Assembly: GCA_016946835.1 (NCBI GenBank)
Contig: JACVTC010000099.1
Span: forward strand, 586,501-646,500
From: Neocallimastix lanati (nom. inval.)
Lineage: Eukaryota > Neocallimastigomycota > Neocallimastigomycetes > Neocallimastigales > Neocallimastigaceae
Reading direction: 5' to 3'
DNA length: 60,000 bases
The first letter of the stretch is position 1; each line of letters begins with the position of its first letter. The notes beneath the pieces are model-generated. The model saw nothing but the letters and a program-made list of their open reading frames with translations, did no database searches and was not told the DNA's origin. A program made the position numbers and the translations under genes. This document shows, in pieces, positions 11,814-23,600 of the stretch.

Positions 11814-12419
11814 ATTAATTAAAAAGGAAACATATAAAGATTGATTATATATTAAAACATAGAATTTAACTTTTTTAAATAGTCAATAAAAATAAAGTAG
11901 AAATAAATCCAATCAACCAATAGAATAAATAAACACATAAAAATAATAAAAAAAAAAATAGAAAAATAAATTATTTACAATGATTAACTTATATATAAAA
12001 AAAATTAAAGTTATTATAGAAAAAATAAATTAAAAAAAAAATAGAAATAGAAATAGAAATTAAAAATTAAATTTAACCATTGTAAAATAAAATAAAAAAA
12101 AAATAAAAAAAATTAAACATAATAAAATAAAATACAATAAAATAACATATTAAATATAAAATACTAAATTGATATGTCTTATCTTATTATATATTATCAA
12201 TTTATTTATCATTTTATTTACTTATTTATTTATTTATTTATTTATATTTTCTAGTAAAAGTAATTAAAAAAACTTAAATTATTACTTTTCTTTTTTTAAT
12301 TTAATTACTTCTATCAATGATGTTATTATTATTATTAATACACAGTGAAAATAATGGAATCGTTACTAATAATGATCAATTTGTGAAAATTGTATTAATA
12401 TTAATAATTTTCTGAATAA
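11814..12419. other. 3' flank of peptidase copy A
   Basis: The first part, to about 12180, is matched in copy B (29875-30240), including AAAGTTATTATAGA and the TTGATATGTCTTAT end. The rest is AT-rich spacer up to the LINE tail fragment. No gene seen. Confidence 0.6.
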
Positions 12420-12800
12420 TAAATGTTTAAATATATATGTGATGTGATACCGATTGTATAACTTCCTTCTTGGTGGAAGAGATGCTGATATTATTGATTT
12501 AAATTATAAAAAGGAATGGAATGTTTTGTTTAAGAACCAAATCATTTCTAGTGATTATTCTGAAACGCCATTCTTGGAGCGATCTGCAGCTCTTTTTACA
12601 GAAATTATGCCTAGGGCTAGTACTTGGCAACGGTTACTATTCCAACAGTATAAGCGCAAATTAACCAGGAGCGTCAACGCTGAAAATGCAGTAAGACAGG
12701 TTAGCAGGGCCAATGCCTCTGAAAGAGAAGGCCATAATTTCTTTCGGATAGTCAATTCAAACCCTAATCTGGAATAGGAATTCCCTTTAAACATTTATTA
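12420..12800 (+). mobile_element. LINE C-terminal tail fragment, second subfamily
   Basis: From 12454 the plus strand encodes a 107-residue segment, YNFLLGGRDADII... to SNPNLE, ending at 12777. It aligns with the tail domain of LINE copy A: FLLGGR, a PFLxxxAALxxxIxP core, a WxxLF block and the SVNAExxVRQxSRA block. It diverges strongly in between, so it is a different subfamily. Only the tail domain is present, as expected for a severely 5'-truncated insertion. It stands tail to tail with LINE copy B. Confidence 0.75.
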
Positions 12801-12822
12801 AGAACTTTAATCTTTATTTATT

Positions 12823-15800
12823 TTTTTTTTTTTTTTTTTTTTTTAACGACAGCAAACTTGTTTCATCTTTATTAATTAAATATTTGATAAAATACATGTA
12901 ATAGAATAATAAAAAAAAAAGATAAAAAAATAAACAAAAAATAAAACACAAAATAAAATAAAATAATGGTATAATATATTCTAGTTTCATTTAATTAATA
13001 TCTGTAAGACTTCACAAGGGCATTATTATACTGTAGTATAATAATTAATTTTGACTTCGCAATGTTAATCATAGTTTTAAGATACAAAATTATGATCTTC
13101 ATTGGTTGCGCTAGCCCTGCTGGCCTGTCTTACTGTTTCTTCAGCATTGACGCTCTTGGTAGTAGTAGTACGATTCTATTTGAACTTATTGAACAAAGAC
13201 CATTGCTGGCCAATAGCAATAAGTATAATCGATTGAAGAAGTGCCGCAGTAACCACCAAGAATGGAATATCAGAATAAGCACCTGATTTCATCTGGCACT
13301 TAAATAGATCCTTCCATTCCCTTGTACTGTTACTAATACTTCGACCTCCAAGAAGGAAATTAAACACTTTTTCACACACACTAGAATCAACATACACATT
13401 ATTTTCAATACTATTACTAACATTACTAATAATATTATTACTAATATTACTAAAACTATTATTACTATTACTATTATTACTATTTCTATTATTACTATTA
13501 CTATTATTACTGTTGCTGTAATCATTATTACTATTAATAATATCATTTGTTAGATTGCCACGGTAAAAAGCATTATATAAAAATAAAATTTTATCATTAA
13601 CTTTACTACGAATATGATTGAAAAATGGACAATCAATTAACCAATGACTTATCCATTATTTATTACTTTTACAACAGGGACAAAAATTAGGACACATTTG
13701 TTCTATTATTTTTGCAGCTTTAGCAATTCTAGCATTTAATCTATATCCGCTTCGTGCTCTCAATAGCCAATAGAAACCATATGAAAGATCAGGATATTCA
13801 TAACAAAGTTTAATAAATTTTGATGTTTCTTTGAATTTGTTTTTGTCATAAAACTCAGCTTTTATAGAATTGATTTTCATATCTCTTTTCCAATAAAAAT
13901 CCTTGATTTTATTATCGTTATTACCTCTTTTCTCTAGTTTACGTTTAAGAGTTCTACTTTCTTTTGTCCATGTATATTTTCTAGATTTTGGAATATTATT
14001 AACTAAATAGGAAATAATACAATTTGAATCTTTCCATTTATCAAAACATTTGACTTGAGACAAAGCACACTTAGCTGACAATGGAGGAATATTTAAATCT
14101 TTTGAAATAGAATATACATTGATAAAAGATTTGACTTTTTGTAAACCTGCAACCCATCTTAATCTTTTATTAATTAATTTCTGAGTATTATTTGTTCTCG
14201 CTTTATTTGAACCAAGTAAAGGTGCAAGAGTTAATAATAATCTTCTTAAATGGAATAGGAATTTTGGAATTCGAAAGAAATTTACTAACAGAAAAGAGAG
14301 CTTTAGTAACTTTAGAGTTAAGTAATTTAATAATAGGGCTCAACATAAGCTTTTATCAAATAGTATACCTAAATAGGTATAACATTTAGTTAATGGGATT
14401 GGTTGACCAGCAAGATAAAAAATAGGATCTCTTTTATTTTGAAAAAGAGGTGTGTCTGGTCGAATCACCATCGTTGCACACTTGTTAATTCCAAAGTTCA
14501 TCATATTAAATTTAGCCCATTCATTTACCTTCTTAAGCATTTTTTTTAATTTAGTTCTTGATGGTGCGCATAGAACAACATCATCTGTAAAGAGTCCACC
14601 ACAACATCTAGATTCGCTTAAAGGAATTCCAAGTTCTGAAAAATCATTAAAAATGTCATTAATAAAAAGATTGAAAAGAATTGGTGATAGTGGGCAACCT
14701 TGTCTAACTCCTTTCATAATATTAAAAGATTCCGAATATTGATCATTAACACTAGCTTTGGAAGTCAAATATAGATTTTTTATAAATTGATAACATTTAT
14801 CTCTAATACCTAAAGCATCTAATTTATATAAAATATTACCTATTGGAACAGAATCATATGCCTTTTTTAAATCTAGAAAAGCAAGGTAAGTTTCTTTATT
14901 ATCATTTTTACGCCTTTGACAAATTTCTCGAATTGAAATAAATAAACTAACACATTCTTCTTTTGTACGAAATCCAAATTGCTCTGGCCTAATAAAATTA
15001 TTTTTAAGTCCATATTCCGAAATTCTTTTGGAGACTATTTTCGAAATGAGTTTAATAACATTGTTAATCAGAGAGATACCTCAATAATTGTCACAATCAG
15101 ATAGATCATCTCCTTTTTTAGGAATAGATATAATACTTGCTTCATTCCATGTGCTAGGAAATTCTCCATTCCAAATTCTTGAGTATATCTTCTGTAAACA
15201 ATTTAAACCAGAAGAAGAATTATTTACTGAATTTTCGTCATCCGGAGGAATTAAAGCTTTATAAAATTCAATAGGAATTCCATCCGTGCCTGAAGCTTTA
15301 TAATTTGGAGTAGCTAAAATTGCTTCTTTAATTTCTTCAATACTGATGTCTTGATTTATATCCCATTCATTGTGTCTCGTATACCTAATTGTACCATTGG
15401 AAAATTTATTAGACCATTCGATTAATGCACTATTGATATCAGAATAGCTTGATGCAAGTTTTTTATAGTGATTGTACCATACTTCTAACTGTTCTTTAGT
15501 AGAAGTAGCTAATTTACCATTTTTGTCCTTTACTGGAGAATTTGACATATTTTTAAATTTATCTACTTTTGCTGTTGTTTTAAGCCATTTCCAAGCTTTC
15601 TTTGGGTTATGAGATTTCATATATTCACATCCTGTATTGATCCAATGTTGGTATTCAGTTTTCCTATAAATATTACACATATGATGAATAATTTTGCACA
15701 TTCTATAATATTTTTCAATTAATTCTTCAAATTCATCTAAATTATGATAAGAACCTCTTCTTTTAATAGTTTTATATAATTTCATTTTGAGTTTTTGCAA

Positions 15801-15935
15801 ATTAAATATATTCTATGACATATGAAAAAAAGATTTTCTAACATCTGATATTGACGTTATATTAAGTTCCTTAGCAATACTGAATGAAGTTGAAATAAAT
15901 TTCTTAGAAATATCATCAATACTTTATTTATTTAT
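12823..15935 (-). mobile_element. LINE copy B, 5'-truncated, reverse transcriptase and tail domain
   Basis: Read on the minus strand: from about 15935 the endonuclease-RT linker (SIDDISKKFISTSFSIAKELN); 15800-15081 the RT N-terminal region to DCDNY, stopped by TGA at 15083-15081 where a related LINE has Arg (DCNNYRGISL); 15080-14340 the RT core, with FRTKEECVSLF, LDLKKAYDSVP, GVRQGCPLSPILFN, FTDDVV and YLGILFD; a TGA and frameshift near 14340; 14081-13656 the thumb/C-terminal region ending CPCCKSNK; TAA at 13658-13656; then the tail domain (open 13397-13176) and 3' UTR. The 3' end is the T run at 12823-12842. The FADD catalytic box reads FTDD. The apurinic-type endonuclease is missing. Inactive. 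Confidence 0.9.
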
Positions 15936-16343
15936 TCTTATATAAAATACATGAATACTTTTAATTTTAATAAAAAATAAAAAAAAAAACACAGAATTAA
16001 TAAAATAAATAAATATTATTTGTCCAATTTGAACATAATATTAAAGATATAGTAACGTGAAATTAAAAGTAATAATCAAAAATAAGTGTATAAATAAATT
16101 CAGAAAAAAATAAATAATAAAAAAATTTAAATTAAATTATTTAAATTGAATTTAATCCTTTAATTTATTGAACTTTACATTAATAATATGTACATATAAC
16201 TAAAATATTAAAAAAAATTTTTTATTTAAATTTTTTTTGTTATTACTATTATTTTATTTATTTATTATATTATTGTTATTATTATTATTTATTATATGAA
16301 ATACAAAAAATTTTCTTTTTTATAATATTTTTACTTTTATTAA
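15936..16343. other. AT-rich spacer, nothing recognised
   Basis: Simple A/T sequence between the truncated 5' end of LINE copy B and a short coding-like scrap. No feature supported. Confidence 0.5.
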
Positions 16344-16482
16344 AGTTTCAGAATATGGATTTTCTTTTAGGAATCAAAAATTAACAATTGATGAAATGTA
16401 CGAATTGATTTGTTCATCAGATTTTACGGATGATCCATCGATGCAAAAGAAAATGAAAAAGGCATTTATAACCTCTTGGTAA
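16344..16482 (+). pseudogene. Short coding-like fragment of unknown gene
   Basis: About 45 codons are open and less AT-biased than their surroundings. They read SEYGFSFRNQ, LTIDEMYELICSSDFTDDPS, then a lysine-rich MQKKMKKAFITSW and a stop. There is no start codon at a sensible place. The segment begins after TTTCAG, so it could be a terminal exon or the remains of one. The product was not recognised and no partner exon was found upstream. Confidence 0.3.
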
Positions 16483-16934
16483 TTCATTTGAATACTACTG
16501 ATCAATTGAAATATACAACTAAATATAATAAACAAAATAAAAAAAAAGGATTTTTTATTTCTTATATTTATTTTATTTTAAGTTTTTCCTTATTAAGAGC
16601 GCATTTTATTTTATTTCTTCATTTTTTAAATTCTTTTAATTTTAAATTTTAATTTTCTTTTTTAATTATTTCATTTCAATTATTTTATTTTTTTCTTATT
16701 TTCAAAATAATCATTTAATAAAAAATAATTTTTTTATATATTTTCAATTATTATTAATGCATTGGCATTATAATAATTAGTATTAAGATTTATAAAATTA
16801 TTTATAAAAATCCAAAATAATTTAAAATTATAAAAAAATTTATAATATTTAAATTATTTTTATTAATTTATTTATTAATTCAATTATACCTAAAAAATAT
16901 ATTTCTTATTTATTTATTTACTTATTTATTAAAT
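16483..16934. other. AT-rich spacer downstream of the alcohol dehydrogenase
   Basis: T-rich on the plus strand, so A-rich in the sense of the minus-strand gene that ends at 16935. It probably includes that gene's 3' UTR. Nothing else seen. Confidence 0.5.
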
Positions 16935-17999
16935 TTAATTTTTTTCAACAGGCATGTCATCAATAGAACTCATATCAATAACATATCTGTAATGTACTTT
17001 ACAATCAATAATTTTTTGATATGCTTCTGGAATATCTTTAACTTTAATCATTTCAATCATTGGTTTAATACCTTTTTCAGCAGAAAAGTTTAACATTTCT
17101 TGAGTGATATCAATACCACCAACATTAGAAACTGTTATGGTAGCTTGATTACCAAAAAGATTCATTTCAGTAAACTTTTGTTCCTCTGGTACAATACTAA
17201 CAAAACATAAGACACCATTTGGTTTTAATAATTTAATATGGTTATCTAAACTAAGATTAGCAGTAGCACAATTTAAAATAAAATCAAAAGTTCTGTAATA
17301 TTTTTTGAAATCTTCATCAGTCTTTAAAATTTCATAACAATCGGCTCCAAGTTTCTTGGCTTCCTCTTTTTTGGATTCTGAATGACCAAGAACGGTAACT
17401 TCAGCACCCATAGCATGAGCAAATTGTACACCAAGATGGCCTAAACCACCTAAGCCCATAATTGCAACACGAGATCCTTTACCAATATTATAACGTTTTA
17501 ATGGACTGTAAGTAGTAACACCTGCACAAAGAAGTGGACTAGCCATAGCTAAATCAAGTGATTCTGGTATATGTAAAACAAATTTATCTCTGACTATAAT
17601 AGTTTGAGTATAACCACCATAGGTAATTGCACCATCATAATCCTTACTATTAAATACAATAACTACACCTTTATCACAGAATTGTTCATCACCACGTTTA
17701 CAGTATTCACAGTTACTACAGGAGTTAACAAAACAACCTATACCAACATGATCACCAACTTTGAAATTTGTAACTGCTTTACCAACAGATTTTACAACAC
17801 CAGCAATTTCATGGCCTGGAACAATACCATTTCCTGGTTGATTATTTTGTACTATCATAATATCTGAGTGACAAATACCACAATATTTAATATCAATTTC
17901 AACATCATCATCTCTTAAAGCCCTTCTTTCAACAAGTGATACTCCAAAATTACTGAATTGACTACCTTCAACCTTATATCCTTTAACTTTAGTGGTCAT
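16935..17999 (-). CDS. Zinc-dependent alcohol dehydrogenase, cinnamyl-alcohol-dehydrogenase-like (MDR family)
   Basis: A 354-residue single-exon protein of full family length. The catalytic zinc ligands are visible: C43 in CGICHSD, H63-E64 in PGHE and C158 in LLCAGVTTY. The structural zinc site is C94, C97, C100 and C108 (CSNCEYCKRGDEQFC). The Rossmann motif GLGGLG is at 182-187. The enzyme reversibly reduces aldehydes to alcohols with a nicotinamide cofactor. The CAD-like branch usually prefers NADPH and acts on medium-chain or aromatic aldehydes, but the substrate cannot be read from the sequence. No signal peptide, so cytosolic. No intron, unlike the peptidase and TFIIIC genes here. Close relatives of this branch are common in bacteria, so horizontal acquisition is possible but not shown. 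Confidence 0.93.
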   Translation of the reverse strand: MTTKVKGYKVEGSQFSNFGVSLVERRALRDDDVEIDIKYCGICHSDIMIVQNNQPGNGIVPGHEIAGVVKSVGKAVTNFKVGDHVGIGCFVNSCSNCEYCKRGDEQFCDKGVVIVFNSKDYDGAITYGGYTQTIIVRDKFVLHIPESLDLAMASPLLCAGVTTYSPLKRYNIGKGSRVAIMGLGGLGHLGVQFAHAMGAEVTVLGHSESKKEEAKKLGADCYEILKTDEDFKKYYRTFDFILNCATANLSLDNHIKLLKPNGVLCFVSIVPEEQKFTEMNLFGNQATITVSNVGGIDITQEMLNFSAEKGIKPMIEMIKVKDIPEAYQKIIDCKVHYRYVIDMSSIDDMPVEKN

Positions 18000-18743
18000 T
18001 TTTTCTTATTATTTATAGATTATATATTTATTTTTAATTTTATTTTGAAAATTATTTTTAAAGTTTAAAAAAAAAATTTAAAATAAAAAAAAAGCGTACA
18101 ATTTATCCATATTTATCTAAAAATAAAAAAAAATAAATAAATTAAAATAAAATAAAATAAAAAAAATAAAATGCATTAAAATTATATATATTATTTATAT
18201 ACTATCCATTTATTAATATAACTCTTAAAATATATATTTAGATTAATAAAGTAAAATTCAATGTTAATTCAATATATAATATATAAATTTCAATATAATT
18301 TATAAATTAATTTAAATATTTATCAAATTAATTTAAATATTTATTCCCTTCTTTTCTTTTTTTTTTCTTTATTTTTTATTCTATTTTTTTTATTTTTTTA
18401 TTATTTAAATTTCAATTAAAATCATCCGATTTTGTTTTTAATTTTTAACCATTAAAATTTACAGGGTTATCTATAATACATATACAATATATATACATAT
18501 ACAATATATATACATATACAATATTTATACATATACAATATTTATACATACACAATATATATCATATACAATATTTATACATATATACAAAAGGGAAATT
18601 CCGTGGAATGTAATAACCAACTTCCACTTTATAAAGTTTTTAATTTATTTTTTTTTTTTTTTTAAATAAATTAGATAGGAATTGAGGCTGTGTCATAGCC
18701 CATTTTTATTTATTCGAAATAAAAAGAAAAATATTGACTTTAA

Positions 18744-18774
<31 letters not shown>

Positions 18775-19870
18775 AAACATAAATAGACAATAATAAAAAG
18801 ATGCTATAGAGTTTTGTTTTACATTTAAATATTAATTATTTAAATTAAGCATACATATATATATTTATTAATTTAAATAATATTTATAAAAAAGTCAAAC
18901 AAAATAATTTTTACATAATTTATATATTTTTTATAAAAAAAAATTACATACTATACATATTTTCAATAAAAAAAAAACTATTATAAGTATCACTTATTTT
19001 AAGAATAAAAATATTTGTTTAAAATTAATAATTATTATTTTCATTTAAATCATAATAAAAGATAAAAAATTAATATTTTTTTTTCTTCTTTATATATTTT
19101 CATATGAAGTTTTATTTTCATATTGATATTTCATTTAAATCAAAATGATTATTATTAGTATAAATAGAATATGAATTAATAATTATTTATTTATAGGATA
19201 TTGAAATTATTTATATTATTTAATATGTTTGAATTTATAAAATGGCCTATAATAGTAAAAGTATTAATAATATTATATTAGTAATATTACTATAATATTG
19301 TTATAATATATAAAAAAAAAGTAAATATATTAGTATTATATATTGTATATATTTAATTTAGAAATTATTAAAATTTTTCCATATTAAAATATAAATTTCA
19401 ATATAATAAAATAAAAGCGGAAGTTAATCCTCTATTCTATTTCTTTTTAAAAAGGTTGAAATTTATTTCTCTTTTATTTATTATATTTTTTATTAAAATA
19501 TTTATTATTTGTTATTTCTTAAGCATTGTAAATGGTTAATACTTATTTTTTTTTTTTGTTATTCAATTATTCTTTCTATATATATATATATATACATTTA
19601 TATAATCTTAATATTATTTTTTTATATTATTACTTTTATCTAATACTATATAATATAATACTATATAATACTAGACTACTATAAAATTAATCTTTTTTTT
19701 TTTATAGTATTAACAAATTAATCTTTTTATTTCTTTTTTATCTTTCATTAATTAAATTATAATAATAAATATATAAATATACAAATAAATAAATTTACTA
19801 AATTAAAAAAAAAAAAAAAAAAAAATTCAAATTTTTAATAATTATTGGATTATTTTTAAAAATTCTTTAT
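18000..19870. other. AT-rich spacer with a short tandem repeat
   Basis: Contains a tandem repeat of about 20 bases (ACATATACAATATATAT type) at 18478-18590. A slightly GC-richer scrap (CCGTGGAATGTAATAACC) lies at about 18600-18640. Another (GGAATTGAGGCTGTGTCATA) is near 18677-18697. No gene recognised. Confidence 0.5.
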
Positions 19871-19960
19871 TATTTTTTTCCGATGTGTACCGCCTTTAGT
19901 TTCAGCCCCCTCCTTCAAGGGCAGAAATTATGATGTGAATATAACCTAACCCATATACAC
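19871..19960 (-). mobile_element. Short SINE-like retroposon fragment
   Basis: Begins after a T run. The plus strand reads GTACCGCCTTTAGTTTCAGC and ends near CCTAACCCAT. The same landmarks occur at 52465-52500 and 52685-52697 in the same orientation. In sense (minus) orientation it keeps GGGTTAGGTTAT and the last ~60 bases before the poly(A), with the middle deleted. Confidence 0.45.
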
Positions 19961-20009
19961 ATATGAAGGTCAAAATGCTAATATTAAATTTACTATCAAT
20001 GTTAACCAA

Positions 20010-20664
20010 GGAAGAGTTGCATTTCGCCAGGTTGCATTTCGACAAGTGGAGTATTGATATAAATAAATAAATAAATAAATAAATATTAATTCAAAATAAC
20101 TTTTTTTTAAAATTGCTTTTATTCGATATTAATAATATTTAATTTTATTTATTGGTTTATTTATTTATTTAATAATTTTCAAATTTGGCGAAATGCAATT
20201 TGGCGAAATGTCCGTGACATATTGGGTTAGGTTATTCTAGCTAGGCACCGAAAAAGCATTCCGAGAAAAATCGTGTTAGAAAAATCTTAGCAATAATATG
20301 TATGGTTAGAGCGCCAATGCTGAATAAAACAGTAAGGCTGTCCGGTAGGGACTATATCCGCCTGTGCTATAGCACACGGAAGTGTTGTGACTTCCTTAAT
20401 ATTCCCATGTCTTGAGGGACATACCGGAAATTAAAAAAAAAAAAAAAAAAGTCAATGTTAAAACTATACATATTAAAAAATATTAATTTTATTACTATAT
20501 TACCAAATATTAAAATACATTATTTTTAAAAATAATATTAAAATAATATTGATTAATAAATAAATATTATAAAAAAAGTTTTAAAAAACACGCTTTGAAT
20601 TTTTATTTATATATTCATTCATTTATTTATATCCATACGCCACTTGGCGAAGTGCAACTCTCCC
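20010..20664. mobile_element. MITE-like element with MULE-type ends
   Basis: The left end at 20010 reads GGAAGAGTTGCATTTCGCCA. The right end read backwards from 20664 starts GGGAGAGTTGCACTTCGCCA. Over 22 bases they match at 19. The right end has the same start (GGGAGAG) and the same CGCCAA spacing as the right end of the MULE at 37638. Inside are a second inverted pair (20020-20045 against 20210-20185) and a SINE-like sequence (20213-20450). It has no coding capacity. The 9 bases on each side do not match, so no target duplication is visible and the true boundaries are uncertain. Confidence 0.45.
20213..20450 (+). mobile_element. SINE-like retroposon with LINE-like 3' part and poly(A)
   Basis: Starts around GGGTTAGGTTATTC and passes AATAATATGTATGGTTAGAG. 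It then carries AGCGCCAATGCTGAATAAAA, close to the LINE tail DNA AGCGTCAATGCTGAAGAAAC at 676-695. It ends in a poly(A) run at 20431-20449. The order of landmarks matches the minus-strand copy at 52445-52700. The 5' part is not coding, so it looks like a SINE with a borrowed LINE 3' segment rather than a truncated LINE. Confidence 0.5.
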
Positions 20665-23600
20665 GTACCCCCTTAAATATATTATTATTAGAAAAGATAA
20701 TGAACAAGGTTACACTAGCACCAGTACTGTATATTTAAGAGGAAATTACTAGCATTTAGTAGAGACTGAAAAAAAGGTACACACCAAAAATAAATAAATA
20801 AAATATATATAAATATATATATATTTATTTGAAATGATTAGTTTTTAATTAATTTTTTATTATTATATATTATTTTTATTTTTTATTTTTTTATTTTTTT
20901 TTTTTTTTAAATTAAATAATTTTTGTATTTCATTTGATAACTTGTTTTTCATAATAATAAAAAATAAAAAAAAATTGATATATAAATAGAAAAATAAGAT
21001 AGTTTTCCCACTTTCTTTTCAAACAAATTGAAAAGACCATAGTGAAAGCTAATAAATTTCATTTATTTTAGTTTACTTTTTTTTTTTCTTTTTTTTTCTT
21101 TTTTTTTTGAAAACTAATAAATTTTATTTATTCTATTTTTTTTTCTTCTTTTTAACTTCACTACAAAATATATAGTATTTAGAACAATTATTTATATTTC
21201 TTCTATATTTATCACAATATTAGCTATATTTTGGTTAGTCTTAAATATCAATATAAATAAATATATACATCTTATAATAAAATATATGAATAATATTTTT
21301 TTTTGTTTTTTAGAAAAAAATAACATTAATTTATAATTAATAGTAGATTCAAAATTAAAATTTTTAATAATAAATAATTAATATTAATTGATATAATATG
21401 TAAAATATGTATGAAATAAACTTTTAATATTTATGAATATAATGAATATATTTCAATAATTCAGAGTTTCATCCATAAAAATGAAATATTAAAAGTTTAA
21501 AAATTTTCACAATGTGGCGCATATATTTTTTAAGTAAAGCCATACATTTTTAAGATACACTATACAATCATAAATAAATATAAAAATAATTATTATTTTA
21601 AAAGAAATGATAATAAATTTTTTCAATTAAATATTATTAAATACTATTTCAAAAGAAATAATAATAATATATTCTGCTAAAAAAGAATTTTAAAAAATTA
21701 TTTTTATAATTGAATATTAATAAATTATATATATATATAAAAAGAATATTTATTATTTATTTAATAATTAAAAACAAGCCACATACAAAATTATGTCACA
21801 TTGCACGATCGAGAAATGGACTAGATTCAAAAGTTTTATCCACAAAAGCAAATAGTAAGGGCCTAAAAATTATATCTTCATAAAAGGAATTATATTTTAA
21901 AATAAAAAATAAGTAATAATTTAAATATATTAAATCTAAAATACAATTATAATTATTAATAGTAAATAATCTAGTAATAATTATTATAGCATAATCATAA
22001 TTGATAAATATAAAATAAAATATATATATTCACTGATAAACCTAGTTATTCTTTCAGAATAAATAAGTTAAGAGGAGAATATTAGAATATGTGAATTATA
22101 TATGAAATAAACTTCAAATGTATTGGAGCATATTTATATTATATTTATAAATATATATGTTGCATTGTAAAATATATAAATATGTAATTTGTATTAAAAA
22201 TAAATATTAGTAACTTTTTATCATAATATATATTAATAATATTGACTAATTGTAAAAACATAATAATATTTTTCACTATTTTAGCGAAAGTAACTTTTTA
22301 ACATTAATAAAATAATCTAATGCCATTTATTATAATTTATTAGAAAAAATAAATAAAAACTGAAATTATTAATAATTCTTGTAATTAAAAATATATAATA
22401 TTTATTTATTATTTAATAAAAAATAAAAAAAATAATAATAATAAAATAAAATATAATAAAGTTTAATAATAATAAAAAAAAAAAAAATAAATAATAATAA
22501 AAATAATATAATTTTCTAATTATGTTTTTGGATAAAATTTATTATTTATCTATATATAGAATATAAACTAAAATATGTTAAAAAGATTTAAATGAAATAA
22601 ATACATAAAAACTTAATAATAATAAATGTTAATTATGTGTAAAATGTATAAATAACTATTTCGTTTTAATTTATTATTAAAATATAACACTATTTTTTTT
22701 AAATAATTTCATAAAAGGATGTGTTCATATTATAATAGTTAACTAAAGTAATTAAATTTTTTCATGGTTAATCAATAGGACTATTAATAACCAATATTAA
22801 TATTAATTATAAAAAAATTATTATTGTAATATTAAATTAGAAGATAACCAGGAAATATTTATCCAATTACTTATTGTTTAATTTTAATGATAACAAAAAA
22901 AAAAAAAAAAAAAGGTTTAGTTTCTATGGATATTTATATTAGAGAATAAAATTTAATGATATCAATCCAATATAATTATTAATCAATATTATTATATTGA
23001 TTATATTGTTTTATTAATAATGCTTATTATAGTATTAGTAATAACTTTAGAAGAAATAAATATTATGAATTCTATTTAAATTTAATTATTTATATCTCAA
23101 TTTCTAATAATTGAAATAAAATAATACTTATGGGAATAATAATTACGTTATGAATTATAGAATTTGGTAAAAATAATTTTTTTCTAAAAAAAATTTTTAT
23201 TTACTTATTCATATTATATTAGTATATTAGTAATATAAGCATTTAGCATTGTTCTGAAATAACATTAAATGTTATTATAATAAAAATTATTTTATTTTAT
23301 TTTATAATATTGATAAAAAAAATATATATTTTATAAATATTTAAAAAAGAATATATTAAAAAAAATTAATTTATTTTGTGACTTTAAATATAATAAGCAT
23401 TTTTTTTTTAATTGTAAATAAATTACATTTTGTATAAAAAAAAAAAAAAAATTGATGCAATTTTAATATTACTCCTTTATTTTGTACAATAATAACTTTT
23501 ATTTTTTTTTTAAAAAAAAAATCTATATATTATAAAATACATGATTTTATAAAAATTTAATAATAAATAAAGTTTAAAATAGTTAAATTAACTGGAGTTT

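Larger units (their letters stand above)
5985..12185 (+). repeat. Segmental duplication, copy A (peptidase locus with flanks)
   Basis: From about 5996 (ATTATATTACAATATAAAT) to about 12180 (TTGATATGTCTTAT) this segment aligns colinearly with 23835-30240. It includes about 2.8 kb of upstream AT-rich sequence, all six exons, all five introns and about 370 bp downstream. The noncoding parts are nearly as similar as the exons, apart from homopolymer length changes and small indels. The copies are direct repeats about 18 kb apart. Confidence 0.85.

Noticed and set aside
20001-20009. Target duplication for the MITE-like element
   Set aside because: GTTAACCAA on the left and GTACCCCCT on the right agree at only four of nine positions.
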